This document shows positions 1 to 7,873 of a stretch of 13,848 bases of DNA, piece by piece. Made by a program: the position numbers and the translations under genes. The notes under the pieces were generated by a model that was not told the DNA's origin, did no database searches, and saw nothing but the letters and a program-made list of their open reading frames with translations. This DNA comes from JADJNW01 sp033761835 (GTDB lineage: Bacteria; Bacteroidota; Bacteroidia; Chitinophagales; Saprospiraceae): positions 1 through 13,848 of the forward strand of contig JANRME010000386.1 of NCBI GenBank assembly GCA_033761835.1, given 5' to 3'. Each line of letters opens with the position of its first letter. Position 1 is the stretch's first letter.

Positions 1-183
1 GTCGGGCGAAATGAGATTCATGCCCAGATCGCGTTCGGCTTGTTCGTAGCGCGAACGCAGTATTATCGCCTCGTTCAACTCATTTGATTGCTTTGATTTG
101 ATCCATTTGATCAGGGCTTCCAGCGCTTCTTCGGTCTTGCTTTCGATGACCAATTTTTGAATTTGTTCCTTGATTTCGGGCAT
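1..183 (-). CDS. EAD11-like effector-associated domain protein, N-terminal fragment
   Basis: This gene starts with ATG at 183-181 and stays open to the window edge, so only 61 codons are visible. The peptide opens MPEIKEQIQKLVIESKTEEA and continues with an amphipathic helical pattern, including LEALIKWIK, NEAIILRSRYEQAERD and LGMNLIS. That pattern (I..LI....EEAL..L, then N..I.L..RY....R..G.IS) is what I know from effector-associated domain 11. This is a small helical death-fold-like adaptor placed at the N-terminus of conflict proteins carrying peptidase, TIR, CHAT or NACHT modules. The effector or sensor domain lies outside the window, so the full function cannot be named. It is divergent from hemW with about 107 bp between them. 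The domain call comes from recognition of the pattern, not from a search. Confidence 0.68.
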   Translation of the reverse strand, partial: MPEIKEQIQKLVIESKTEEALEALIKWIKSKQSNELNEAIILRSRYEQAERDLGMNLISPD

Positions 184-290
184 TTTTTTATGAAAATTAG
201 CACTATTTTTTGAAGAATGCTATCATAATCGACTGAAATCATTTTTAAAATGTTTCTAAACCAGCTTGAAACTTTTAACCTGAAACAAAA
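184..290. other. Divergent intergenic region, EAD gene / hemW
   Basis: This is a 107-bp AT-rich spacer between two divergent starts. On the plus strand a TATTTTTTG stretch near 214-222 is one base too long for the TAnnTTTG -7 box, so no promoter is called. There is no convincing Shine-Dalgarno sequence before hemW. Confidence 0.4.
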
Positions 291-1490
291 ATGCCAGGAA
301 TTTACATACATATTCCATTTTGCAAGCAGGCTTGTCATTATTGCAATTTCCATTTTTCCACTTCGCTGAAGCATAAGGGAGAGATGGTGGCGGCTATTTT
401 GCAGGAATTGGAGTTGCGAAAGGATTATTTAAGTAATAAAAATATTACATCTATTTACTTTGGCGGCGGCACACCTTCTTTGCTGAATAACAATGAGTTA
501 GATCAAATTCTTGATAAAATTTATCATGTTTTTAAAATAGAACATGATGCAGAAATTACACTCGAAGCCAATCCTGATGATCTGACTAAAGAAAAACTAC
601 AGGCTTTGCGCCAAACGCCGATCAATCGATTAAGCATTGGTATTCAGTCATTTGCAGAAGAAGATTTAAAATTTATGAATCGCGCGCATAACGCCACGGA
701 AGCGAAGCGCTGCATCGAAAATGCCTTGGAAGCTGGTTTTGAAAACTTGACCGTTGATTTGATTTATGGTTCGCCGACGACCAGCGATGCCCAATGGGAG
801 ACTAATATTCAAACAATTATAAATTACAATATTCCTCATATTTCTTGTTATGCCCTGACGGTAGAACCGAAAACGGCACTCGATCATTTTGTCAAAGTCG
901 GCAAAGCACCGTCGATAGATGAAGAACAAGCAGCCAGGCAGTTTGAAATATTAATACAATTGCTTACTAATCAGGGTTATGAGCATTATGAAATTTCCAA
1001 TTTTGCTAAGCCTGGTTGGTATGCAAAGCATAATTCCAGCTATTGGTTTGGAGAGCCTTATTTGGGGATCGGGCCGGCCGCGCATTCGTTTGATGGCAAT
1101 AATATTCGACAGTGGAACGTAGCAAATAATGCATTGTATATCAAAAATATGCTGCACTTTGAAGGTGAGGCATATTTGGGCATTCAAGATTTAGCACACC
1201 TCGAAGGTACGCCAAATCCGCTTTTTGAAAAAGAAATTCTCACGCCGGCGCAGCGCTACAATGAATACATCATGACAAGCCTTCGCACGATGTGGGGCAT
1301 AAAACTCCCTGATATCCAGGCATTTGGCAAAGATTTTGAAGCACATTTTTTACAAACCGTGCCATCTTTTATAGAAAAAGGCTGGATTTTTGAGAAAGAT
1401 AATTCATTCATTCTCAGCACTAAAGGCAAGTTATTCGCGGATTTTATTTCGGCGGAATTGTTTAAAGATGTTGAGGAGTTGAGGGGTTGA
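291..1490 (+). CDS. hemW: HemW, radical SAM heme chaperone (coproporphyrinogen oxidase-like)
   Basis: The product is 399 residues, normal for the HemW/HemN-like family. The radical SAM cluster is C11-x3-C15-x2-C18 in the context IHIPFCKQACHYC. GGGTPS at 58-63 is the SAM-binding motif, and the core continues with NRLSIGIQSF and a C-terminal HemN_C-like region. HemW binds a 4Fe-4S cluster and heme and is thought to deliver heme to respiratory enzymes. The HIPFCKQxCxYCxF form without the HemN N-terminal extension favours HemW over the true anaerobic oxidase HemN. ATG at 291 is chosen because the radical SAM strand MPGIYIHIPF begins immediately after it. The gene is convergent with the helicase gene, and its stop codon lies inside a terminator hairpin. 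Confidence 0.93.
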   Translation: MPGIYIHIPFCKQACHYCNFHFSTSLKHKGEMVAAILQELELRKDYLSNKNITSIYFGGGTPSLLNNNELDQILDKIYHVFKIEHDAEITLEANPDDLTKEKLQALRQTPINRLSIGIQSFAEEDLKFMNRAHNATEAKRCIENALEAGFENLTVDLIYGSPTTSDAQWETNIQTIINYNIPHISCYALTVEPKTALDHFVKVGKAPSIDEEQAARQFEILIQLLTNQGYEHYEISNFAKPGWYAKHNSSYWFGEPYLGIGPAAHSFDGNNIRQWNVANNALYIKNMLHFEGEAYLGIQDLAHLEGTPNPLFEKEILTPAQRYNEYIMTSLRTMWGIKLPDIQAFGKDFEAHFLQTVPSFIEKGWIFEKDNSFILSTKGKLFADFISAELFKDVEELRG

Positions 1491-1493
1491 GGA
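1470..1493 (+). repeat. Three tandem octamers across the hemW 3' end
   Basis: GTTGAGGA (1470-1477), GTTGAGGG (1478-1485) and GTTGAGGA (1486-1493) lie head to tail and encode the last residues VEELRG and the stop. The last copy forms the left arm of the terminator stem. The array probably grew by slippage. Confidence 0.7.
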
Positions 1494-1525
1494 GGTTTTT
1501 GTTTTACAATTTCAACCTCCTCAAC
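1486..1525 (+). terminator. Terminator hairpin overlapping the hemW stop
   Basis: The 12-base arms GTTGAGGAGGTT (1486-1497) and AACCTCCTCAAC (1514-1525) are perfectly complementary around a 16-nt loop. A TTTT run follows at 1526-1529. The left arm contains the hemW TGA stop. The hairpin separates the converging hemW and helicase transcripts. The U-tract is on the plus side, so it mainly serves hemW. Confidence 0.75.
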
Positions 1526-1535
1526 TTTTGCAAAA

Positions 1536-2777
1536 TTATCTGCGATTTCTGCTATAATAATTCCGATTTCGATCTCGATCCCCTTGATAAGGCGCATTCG
1601 AGCGGCGAGAACCAGCATCTGCAGAGGCTACCTCAACAGTACGATTGTACGGATGATCTTCTACAATAGTCAAGCGCTTATTTGTCAATTTTTCAACGCC
1701 GTTCAAGTATTTACGCTCCTCTCTGGCACAAAACGAAATAGCAATACCTTTAGAACCTGCACGGCCCGTGCGACCAATGCGGTGCACATAAGTCTCTGCC
1801 TGTTCCGGGATTTCGTAATTAAATACATGTGTAATGTCGTCAATATCAATGCCGCGCGCCGCAATATCGGAAGCAACTAAAATGTGAATCCGCCCCCTAC
1901 GGAAGTCATTAAGTACACGCTGGCGTTCGTTTTGAGATTTATTACCATGAATGGCGCCTGTGGAAATAGAATATTGTTGTAGCAGTTTGGCCAGTTTATC
2001 CGCGCCGTATTTAGTACGTGTAAAAACGATGCCTTTTTTAATGCCATTTTCTTGAATCAAATGCCTCAAAAGCCCAATTTTAGCAGGTTTTTCTACAAAA
2101 TAGAGCTTTTCTTCGATGGCACTGCGTGTTTCCTTTGGAGGCGCAACGCTGATTTGCAAAGGTTTGTACAAAAATTGGTCGGCAATGGCTTTTACTTCAG
2201 GCGACATCGTAGCGGAGAATAGCAGCGTCTGACGCGATTTCGGCAACATCGCCACGATACGTTTCATATCATGGATAAAACCCATATCGAGCATTCGATC
2301 AGCTTCATCAAGTACAAATATTTCCACTTTTCGCAAATCAACAAATCCTTGATTGGCAAAATCGAGCAACCTGCCAGGCGTAGCAATCAGTATATCCGCG
2401 CCATGGCGAAGGTTAGCCAATTGCCCATGCGCCGGTATACCACCAAAAAGCAAAGCACTTCTTAGCCGGGTATGCTTGCCATAGGTGTCAATGCTATCCG
2501 TGATTTGAATAGACAATTCGCGCGTAGGCGAAAGGATCAAGGCACGGATGGTGCGCGGAGCATCAGCATCAGGTTTTGGAGTTTCCAGAAGATATTGTAA
2601 AATAGGCAGGGAAAACGCAGCGGTCTTGCCTGTGCCAGTTTGGGCACACGCTATCAAGTCGTCGCCCTGCAATACGATGGGTATTGCTTGTTCTTGGATA
2701 GGAGTCGGATGTTCGTATCCTTCTGCTTCTAATGCACGAAGGAGTTGTTTATCCAGCCCCAATTCTTTAAATGTCAT
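1536..2777 (-). CDS. rhlE: DEAD-box ATP-dependent RNA helicase, RhlE type
   Basis: This 413-residue protein has the complete DEAD-box motif set. It shows the Q motif (F3 to Q28, with PTPIQ), motif I AQTGTGKT at 45-52, PTREL at 84-88, GG at 112-113, TPGR at 133-136, DEAD at 157-160, SAT at 188-190 and HRIGRTGR at 332-339. The C-terminal tail after about 385 is short, basic and Arg/Asn rich (ending YYSRNRR), as in RhlE-like helicases that act on ribosomal RNA and mRNA structure. ATG at 2777 begins directly at the family's MTFKELGL start. A TACCTTTG box lies about 90 bp upstream. RhlE is the best subfamily guess; other Bacteroidota DEAD-box paralogues look similar. Confidence 0.9.
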   Translation of the reverse strand: MTFKELGLDKQLLRALEAEGYEHPTPIQEQAIPIVLQGDDLIACAQTGTGKTAAFSLPILQYLLETPKPDADAPRTIRALILSPTRELSIQITDSIDTYGKHTRLRSALLFGGIPAHGQLANLRHGADILIATPGRLLDFANQGFVDLRKVEIFVLDEADRMLDMGFIHDMKRIVAMLPKSRQTLLFSATMSPEVKAIADQFLYKPLQISVAPPKETRSAIEEKLYFVEKPAKIGLLRHLIQENGIKKGIVFTRTKYGADKLAKLLQQYSISTGAIHGNKSQNERQRVLNDFRRGRIHILVASDIAARGIDIDDITHVFNYEIPEQAETYVHRIGRTGRAGSKGIAISFCAREERKYLNGVEKLTNKRLTIVEDHPYNRTVEVASADAGSRRSNAPYQGDRDRNRNYYSRNRR

Positions 2778-2867
2778 GTAAAATAATTAAATAAAAAAAT
2801 TGCTCAGTCGAGATAAGGAAAGAAATGCTTGCCCGTATCGGGATGAGTTTGATTATCTTTCAAACGA

Positions 2868-2875
2868 CAAAGGTA
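2868..2875 (-). promoter_or_regulatory. Putative -7 box for rhlE
   Basis: On the minus strand this reads TACCTTTG, an exact match to the Bacteroidota sigma-A TAnnTTTG box. It would give a leader of about 85 nt before the helicase ATG. No good -33 TTTG is seen at the expected spacing. Confidence 0.5.
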
Positions 2876-2948
2876 TAATAATAGTTTCAATGCAGCAGGA
2901 AATATATCTGTTATTTGGTATTCGACGTTTTATTCGTCTATAAAATAT

Positions 2949-4379
2949 TCAATTTACTATGACTTTCCCTATCCAAATGCCTTCCGTAGAACTTATCCTC
3001 AATGTATAAAGCCCACGGCCTAAATTTTGTAAAGATATACTATTGGAATTCAGCTTTTTAGTCGGGTTAAGCTGGCCATTAACATCAAATATTTGGACCA
3101 TAGCATCGGCAGGTGGATTGCTGATTGTAATAAAATCCTTAGTAGGATTAGGAAATATTTTTATATCTAACTGCTTATTAATCTGTGTGATATCTGTAGA
3201 AATATCCCGATATTGATTAAAAAAAACATACGTCTGAAACACCGCCGGAAGGACACACTCGCCATGATCGGCAGTAGGATTGACGTCCATTTTCATGACA
3301 TCAGGGGCGCCGCGCAAATTCATCACCGAATCCGCCACTATGCTGTTCCTATAAGGCACTTGATCGTCGGCAGTGCAATAAATAATGCGTGTCGGAGCCT
3401 GCGGCGCCCAGTCGTACACGTCGTTATTGCGCAAAGCCACATTAAAAGGGTGATTTGGATCATTGATAACCGCGTTTAGCACGCTGTCCTGAAACATATA
3501 TTTGGGAATCGAAGCACCGTTATTCTGCTCTAAAGCAGCGATTAATAAATTATTTAAAGTTGTTAATGAAAATGTACCTTCAAAAAATTTATCGATCATA
3601 CTGGCATAAATCGGCTTGAAAACTGCACTCAGGCTATCAAATAAACCGTAAGCTTCATCGTAGGAAATAATTGTAAAAGGAATATATGCCGGGAAAAAAT
3701 ATTCTGAATCGCCAATAATCAAATCGCGCATAACCCCGGAAATACTGTACGGGCCCGACAAATGCGCCGCTGCTGTCACCGTGAATAAAGTACTTTGATT
3801 TTGCTCAATTTCGCGGTGCAAGGCCATCGAAGCATGACCACCTTGCGAATAGCCTGTTATAAATAATTGATCGTTGAGCGCAATATTATTTTGGGCAGCA
3901 AATTCGCGCGCTGCCAGCAGCATATCCACAGAAACAGAAGCCTCGGACTCGGCGTGTACATAAGGATGAAAACCGCGCGACTCGCCCAAGCCAAGAAAAT
4001 CGGGCATAACAGTGACGTAGCCTACCCCCGCAAAAACTGCGCCCAACTCAAAGCCACCCTGTAAATTGGAGGGCACATCATTTTTGGAACTGACCGTTCC
4101 GTGCTGCGCACAAAGCAAAGGCATCACCGCGTTGGGGCGTTCGGGAACAAGGATCAGTCCAGATGCAGTATCCGTTAAGCCTTGCAAATCGGGCGTGGTG
4201 TATAACATTTTATACAATTTGACCCCATTTTCAAAAAAAGGTCCGTATTGTGCGTTGAGTTGATCTTTAGTAAAAGTTCCTTTTAATTCGCTGCTAATGA
4301 ATTGCTGCGCTTGAAGGCTCGAAAAATTGGCAAAAACAAAGAGCAGTAAGCAAATTTTATAAGAAAACAAGGCTTTCAT
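2949..4379 (-). CDS. Secreted alpha/beta hydrolase (lipase/esterase-like) with T9SS sorting domain
   Basis: This is a 476-residue exported hydrolase. The N-terminus MKALFSYK plus a hydrophobic stretch ending at SLQAQ is a classical signal peptide. The catalytic core carries the nucleophile elbow GYSQGGH (Ser178), the acid loop TADDQVP (Asp338 or 339) and a late ADHGEC histidine (His372). This is the layout of secretory lipase-like alpha/beta hydrolases. From about residue 403 the sequence becomes a T9SS type A sorting domain: KIFPNPTKDFITI, then VQIFDVNGQ, ending GLYTLRIS...GKVIVN. The product should therefore cross the outer membrane through the type IX machinery. The substrate is unknown. 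I chose ATG at 4379 because the five-codon-longer start at 4394 is only TTG. It lies 17 bp after the amidase gene on the same strand, so co-transcription is likely. Confidence 0.85.
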   Translation of the reverse strand: MKALFSYKICLLLFVFANFSSLQAQQFISSELKGTFTKDQLNAQYGPFFENGVKLYKMLYTTPDLQGLTDTASGLILVPERPNAVMPLLCAQHGTVSSKNDVPSNLQGGFELGAVFAGVGYVTVMPDFLGLGESRGFHPYVHAESEASVSVDMLLAAREFAAQNNIALNDQLFITGYSQGGHASMALHREIEQNQSTLFTVTAAAHLSGPYSISGVMRDLIIGDSEYFFPAYIPFTIISYDEAYGLFDSLSAVFKPIYASMIDKFFEGTFSLTTLNNLLIAALEQNNGASIPKYMFQDSVLNAVINDPNHPFNVALRNNDVYDWAPQAPTRIIYCTADDQVPYRNSIVADSVMNLRGAPDVMKMDVNPTADHGECVLPAVFQTYVFFNQYRDISTDITQINKQLDIKIFPNPTKDFITISNPPADAMVQIFDVNGQLNPTKKLNSNSISLQNLGRGLYTLRISSTEGIWIGKVIVN

Positions 4380-4396
4380 CCGATGATTTTTCAATA

Positions 4397-5344
4397 TTAC
4401 AATCCATTCTTTTCAATTTCCATAATCGCCTCGATGTGCGCATCCGCGATTTTTTGGCGCACCTCGTCTTTCATGAGTTCAGCCGCTTCCGATTTGGTAT
4501 TATAAAATCCATTTTCGGTAAGAATAGCGGGCATATTGGTGTAAACCAAAACATACAAGGGGGTTTGATTGGTCGTTTTTAGATTGCGATTTACAAAACC
4601 CGTCTTTTCGATCAAATATTTTTGAAAGGTAGCCGCCATTTTCTTGCTTTTGGCGCTAGAAGCATGGTGCCAGGTTTCGATACCTTTTGCGCCGGGTATA
4701 GCCCATACTTTGTCGCTATCACCATTCACACTGGAAGCATTGGAATGAACGGAAATATATAATTTCGGTAAGTCCGATTTTTTAGTATTGGCGCGGGTTA
4801 CACGCATTTTGAGTGAAATATCCCCTTCCACTTCCGGCACTACATTATAATATTTTACACCTTCTTTATCTAAATATGTAATAATTCTTTTTACAATATC
4901 TCGATTAAATTCGTATTCGAAAAAGCGGGTTTTGCCATCATCAAATAAAGGAGAGCGCTTGCCTGGCGTGCCCTCGCCGTGTCCGTTGTCAAAGCACCAC
5001 AGGTAACGAGGTTTGCGTTTGGAAGTCTCCGTTACTGGAGTTTCTGCTGGTTTTGTTGGGATATCCGCTTGTGGCTTAGGTGCTTCAGGAGTAGTAGGCG
5101 TTGCAGGCTGTTCATCAAACATATCTTTGTCAAAATCCTCATCTGCTTTGGTGGGCGGATTGAGTAAAACGTCCATTTCATTCAGGGTGACGATGGTGTC
5201 CTTTTTTACTTCCACCGCGTCCTTTGGGAAGCCAGTATCATCAGGGATTTCTACGACTGGCCGAGGCTTCTGGGGTTCTTTGTTACTACCGCCAAATAAA
5301 GATCGGAAAAGTGATTTGATCGATTCGATAATTTTTTTGAACAT
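4397..5344 (-). CDS. N-acetylmuramoyl-L-alanine amidase (Amidase_3)
   Basis: This 315-residue zinc amidase should cleave the bond between muramic acid and L-alanine in peptidoglycan. The catalytic domain spans about 112-312. It shows the four expected zinc/catalytic positions: His122 in DNGHGEG, Glu143 in FFEYEFNRD, His200 in SVHSNA and Glu277 in LTENGF. Residues 20-110 form a Pro/Glu/Asp/Thr-rich low-complexity linker. The N-terminus MFKKIIESIKSLFRSLFGG is amphipathic and basic, without the hydrophobic core of a signal peptide, so how the enzyme reaches the wall is unclear. A perfect -7 box lies upstream, after the lepB terminator, which suggests a two-gene unit with the T9SS hydrolase. No phage genes are nearby, so a lysin role is not favoured. 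Confidence 0.87.
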   Translation of the reverse strand: MFKKIIESIKSLFRSLFGGSNKEPQKPRPVVEIPDDTGFPKDAVEVKKDTIVTLNEMDVLLNPPTKADEDFDKDMFDEQPATPTTPEAPKPQADIPTKPAETPVTETSKRKPRYLWCFDNGHGEGTPGKRSPLFDDGKTRFFEYEFNRDIVKRIITYLDKEGVKYYNVVPEVEGDISLKMRVTRANTKKSDLPKLYISVHSNASSVNGDSDKVWAIPGAKGIETWHHASSAKSKKMAATFQKYLIEKTGFVNRNLKTTNQTPLYVLVYTNMPAILTENGFYNTKSEAAELMKDEVRQKIADAHIEAIMEIEKNGL

Positions 5345-5407
5345 GGAAGTTGGGTTTTATGAAAGGCTTTTGCTATTAGGAAATAAAAGCCCATTTAAAA
5401 ATCAACT

Positions 5408-5415
5408 CAAATTTA
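5408..5415 (-). promoter_or_regulatory. Putative -7 box for the amidase-hydrolase unit
   Basis: The minus strand reads TAAATTTG, an exact TAnnTTTG match about 64 bp before the amidase ATG and downstream of the lepB terminator. The -33 element is weak. Confidence 0.45.
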
Positions 5416-5483
5416 TAATAAAAATTCCATTTTAACAGAAAATCGGCAGTTGCGTCGAATTTTGACAAAAACATAAAAAACAA

Positions 5484-5513
5484 AACCCATAGGGTCATTG
5501 AATCCTATGGGTT
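5484..5513 (-). terminator. Rho-independent terminator of lepB
   Basis: The perfect 10-base arms AACCCATAGG (5484-5493) and CCTATGGGTT (5504-5513) enclose a 10-nt loop. Read on the minus strand, the stem is followed by TTTTG and a T-rich run. It lies 20 bp past the lepB stop. Confidence 0.8.
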
Positions 5514-5533
5514 CTCAAGTGCAATATCTTTAT

Positions 5534-7174
5534 TTATTTTTTTGCAGCCGAAGTAAATATTCGCTTCCAGTTGATGCCTTTGGAAAGCTGACCCTCTTTG
5601 AGCGAAAACCAAATGAATAAAGGCTTACCCACAATATGGTCTTCTGGTACGAAGCCCCATACACGTGAGTCCTCGGAGTTGTGACGGTTGTCCCCCATCG
5701 CCCAGAAATAATTCATTTTGAATGTATAACGATTGGTTTCTTTTCCATTTATGAAAAATTTGCCGTCGCGTTCCGCAAAATCATTGCCTTCGTACACATC
5801 AATGGTACGGCGATACAGCGCAATATTTTCAGGCGTCAAATCAATGGTAACGCCCTTTTTTGGCACCCAGATTGGGCCATAATTATCTACCGTCCAGCCT
5901 TCGGTTCTATTCGGGTCGTGCGGGAAAAGTTTATCACCACCAGACACACGCCCCATGTCCAAATAAGTAAGATTAATGCCCGCATCCATTCCCTGGATTT
6001 TAGCTTTTTGTTCATCCGTCAAGATTAGGATCATCGGATTAGAATTCGCACTAAGCATATCTTCTGTAGAAATGCCCCAATTGGCAAAATTGCGTGTATT
6101 GATCGTCACGCCTTCTGGTATTTCTACAGAATACATAAACTCCATTTTGGATGGGTTCTTCGCGGGTTTTCCATTTACATACAATTGCCGGTCGCGTATC
6201 ATAATTGAATCGCCACCCACTGCTACACAACGCTTTATATAGTGGTCTTTTTTATCCATTGGGCGCGTGACGAGTTTCTTGCGTCCGGTTTTAATTTGCT
6301 GTGCATACGATGCGGGTATGCTATTGCGGCGATAATCGTGACTACTCCAGGTACGGTCGGGGAATATGTAAACGCTATCGCCTTCAGGATAATTGAATAC
6401 AATAAGATCGTTTCGGTCAATACTTTCTATTGCCGGCAAGCGATAATATGGCAAACTTGGTTTTTCCAAATAAGTTTCGCCTTCAATCACTTTCAATAAT
6501 TTCATAATGCCTCGACCGCCGCCCGCGCCAAAACGATTGTGAAATAAGGGGACTTGCACGACCGTCATCGGTGTGCGAATGCCGTAATGCGCTTTGCTTA
6601 CAAATAAAAAATCACCTACCAACAAGGAGTCTTCCATCGAAGAGGTAGGAATAACGTAGGCCTCAATCAAAAACATCCGAATAAAAGCCGCCGCAAAAAC
6701 CGCGAAAATAATGGCTTCTGCCCATTCGCGGAGCTGCGTTCTTTTATAAGGATTGCTGGCCTCGAGTTTACTCAATTGCTTTTTGTTGTTATTAGCTTTG
6801 GCTTCCTGCAATTGCTTCCGAAACTCGCGTTCTTTCACTAAGGTTGGCCCATCATATTTTTCTTTTTCATTAAACGCCAGATAAAAAAAGAAAAATGGCG
6901 TAGCAATCACGGATAGTAAACTTTCCCAAAAAGTATAATGCCGGAACGAGCGCACCATATCAATAGCCAAACCAGCATAAATGAAGAAGTTGACGATAGG
7001 AAAAAGCATCCAGGCAGCGTGCCAGGGGTTGCGACCAACCACTTTAGCCCATACGACAAAATTCAAGCCAGGTACCAAGCCTTTCCAACCTGCTTCGCCC
7101 GCTTTTGGGAATAAAAAATATAAGCTAATGCTTAAAAGTATATAGCTGATTATCAGGAAAATGAGGATACTCAT
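5534..7174 (-). CDS. lepB: Signal peptidase I (S26A), long Bacteroidota form
   Basis: This leader peptidase removes signal peptides from Sec-exported proteins at the inner membrane. The catalytic Ser179 sits in PTSSMEDSLL, after a membrane segment at about 152-171. The general-base Lys314 is in YIKRCVAVGGD. The late conserved boxes GDNRHNS (494-500) and DSRVWG (502-507) are intact. At 546 residues it is far longer than the roughly 320-residue E. coli enzyme. Residues 1-105 add a hydrophobic N-terminal module with about three membrane segments, followed by a charged helix (about 110-150). There are also large insertions between the Ser and Lys boxes and between the Lys and GDN boxes. ATG at 7174 is preceded by a well-spaced promoter. 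The exported hydrolase nearby would be among its substrates. Confidence 0.94.
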   Translation of the reverse strand: MSILIFLIISYILLSISLYFLFPKAGEAGWKGLVPGLNFVVWAKVVGRNPWHAAWMLFPIVNFFIYAGLAIDMVRSFRHYTFWESLLSVIATPFFFFYLAFNEKEKYDGPTLVKEREFRKQLQEAKANNNKKQLSKLEASNPYKRTQLREWAEAIIFAVFAAAFIRMFLIEAYVIPTSSMEDSLLVGDFLFVSKAHYGIRTPMTVVQVPLFHNRFGAGGGRGIMKLLKVIEGETYLEKPSLPYYRLPAIESIDRNDLIVFNYPEGDSVYIFPDRTWSSHDYRRNSIPASYAQQIKTGRKKLVTRPMDKKDHYIKRCVAVGGDSIMIRDRQLYVNGKPAKNPSKMEFMYSVEIPEGVTINTRNFANWGISTEDMLSANSNPMILILTDEQKAKIQGMDAGINLTYLDMGRVSGGDKLFPHDPNRTEGWTVDNYGPIWVPKKGVTIDLTPENIALYRRTIDVYEGNDFAERDGKFFINGKETNRYTFKMNYFWAMGDNRHNSEDSRVWGFVPEDHIVGKPLFIWFSLKEGQLSKGINWKRIFTSAAKK

Positions 7175-7197
7175 TTATACAATTTTTAAAGAAAAAT

Positions 7198-7229
7198 CAA
7201 AAATAACTTATTGATGCTGAACCTCAAAA
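7198..7229 (-). promoter_or_regulatory. lepB promoter with both -33 and -7 elements
   Basis: On the minus strand, TTTTG (7229-7225) is followed after 19 bp by TATTTTTG (7205-7198). Both the sequences and the spacing fit the Bacteroidota sigma-A consensus (TTTG, 17-23 bp, TAnnTTTG). The expected transcript start is near 7190, 16 nt before the ATG. This is the best promoter in the window. Confidence 0.65.
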
Positions 7230-7264
7230 CTAAAACCCATTTGACTTTTACATTTTGCGGTTTA
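7224..7264 (+). repeat. Dispersed intergenic repeat, copy 1
   Basis: This stretch aligns with 9656-9696. Both run AAACT, an A-rich segment with CC, then TTTTACATTT(T/C)GCGGTTT. The copy lies in the lepB upstream region and partly overlaps its -33 element. Confidence 0.4.
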
Positions 7265-7366
7265 TCAAATGCTAAGACCTGCAAATATAAATGAAAAAGC
7301 TGGTGAGAAAAGAATAAGGCGATGGTAGATTGGACAAGCGCGAAGCTTTTCTCGACCAAAATGGAA

Positions 7367-7738
7367 TTATTCTGCCAAAACAAAGCCTGTCACCCACAAT
7401 TTTTCTGCTTTCCGCTGATGATTAAAAAAAACCCTTGCATATTTTCGGAAATATCCTGGAAGTGCAGCGTCGTATTCTAATACGATGGTACCCGTTGAGT
7501 CCGGCATTACAGGCGCTTGCACCCAAGTCGAACCCGTACAGCCGCAGGAAGTACGCACGTTGTCAATGACAATTGGCTCGTCACTCAAATTTTTGAAAGT
7601 GAAGGTATGCTGCACCGGCTCGCCCAAAGCAATATCCCCGAATTCATATTCGGTTTCCGATTGCCATTCTATAATGTCAGAAAAATCTGATTGAAAATAA
7701 GATATAAATGAAATGAAATAAATAGCTAAAGCCAACAT
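7367..7738 (-). CDS. DUF1573 family protein
   Basis: This is a 123-residue protein with a single hydrophobic N-terminal segment (about 1-16) that is a signal peptide or anchor. The remainder is one Ig-like beta domain of the DUF1573 type. Diagnostic parts are FGDIALGEPVQHTF near 33-46, TFKNLSDEPI, the TSCGCT motif at 63-68 and a closing FFNHQRKAEKLWVTGFV. The family is abundant in Bacteroidota, probably periplasmic or envelope-associated, and of unsettled function. The two cysteines of SCGCT may form a disulfide or bind a ligand. It is transcribed toward lepB with a 192-bp gap that contains the lepB promoter, so it is probably a separate unit. No -7 box could be picked out upstream of it. Confidence 0.85.
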   Translation of the reverse strand: MLALAIYFISFISYFQSDFSDIIEWQSETEYEFGDIALGEPVQHTFTFKNLSDEPIVIDNVRTSCGCTGSTWVQAPVMPDSTGTIVLEYDAALPGYFRKYARVFFNHQRKAEKLWVTGFVLAE

Positions 7739-7831
7739 AATGATTTTATATTCGATTCGCCTTTTGAAACGAAAAATTATGCAAATTATGCACTTGCTCC
7801 AAAATAAATATAGTTTTTCCTATCTTAAAAT

Positions 7832-7863
7832 ATTGATTTTCAAAACACTGAAAAATAATCAAT
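7832..7863 (-). terminator. Weak hairpin after the 143-residue gene
   Basis: ATTGATTTTC (7832-7841) pairs imperfectly with GAAAAATAATCAAT (7850-7863) across a short loop. On the minus strand the stem is followed by ATTTTAAG. It sits just past the stop at 7874 and could end that transcript, but the stem is AT-rich and bulged. Confidence 0.3.
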
Positions 7864-7873
7864 GGTCAATAAT

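Noticed and set aside
4380..4394. TTG start giving a hydrolase five residues longer
   Set aside because: An ATG at 4379 begins directly before a normal signal peptide and leaves a 17-bp spacer, so TTG is less likely.
4397..5344. Phage endolysin or prophage remnant
   Set aside because: No holin, tail or integrase genes are near, and the neighbours are chromosomal export genes.
7186..7383. Minus-strand 65-codon frame between lepB and the DUF1573 gene
   Set aside because: It overlaps the lepB promoter and the DUF1573 3' end, has no recognisable features and looks like open spacer.
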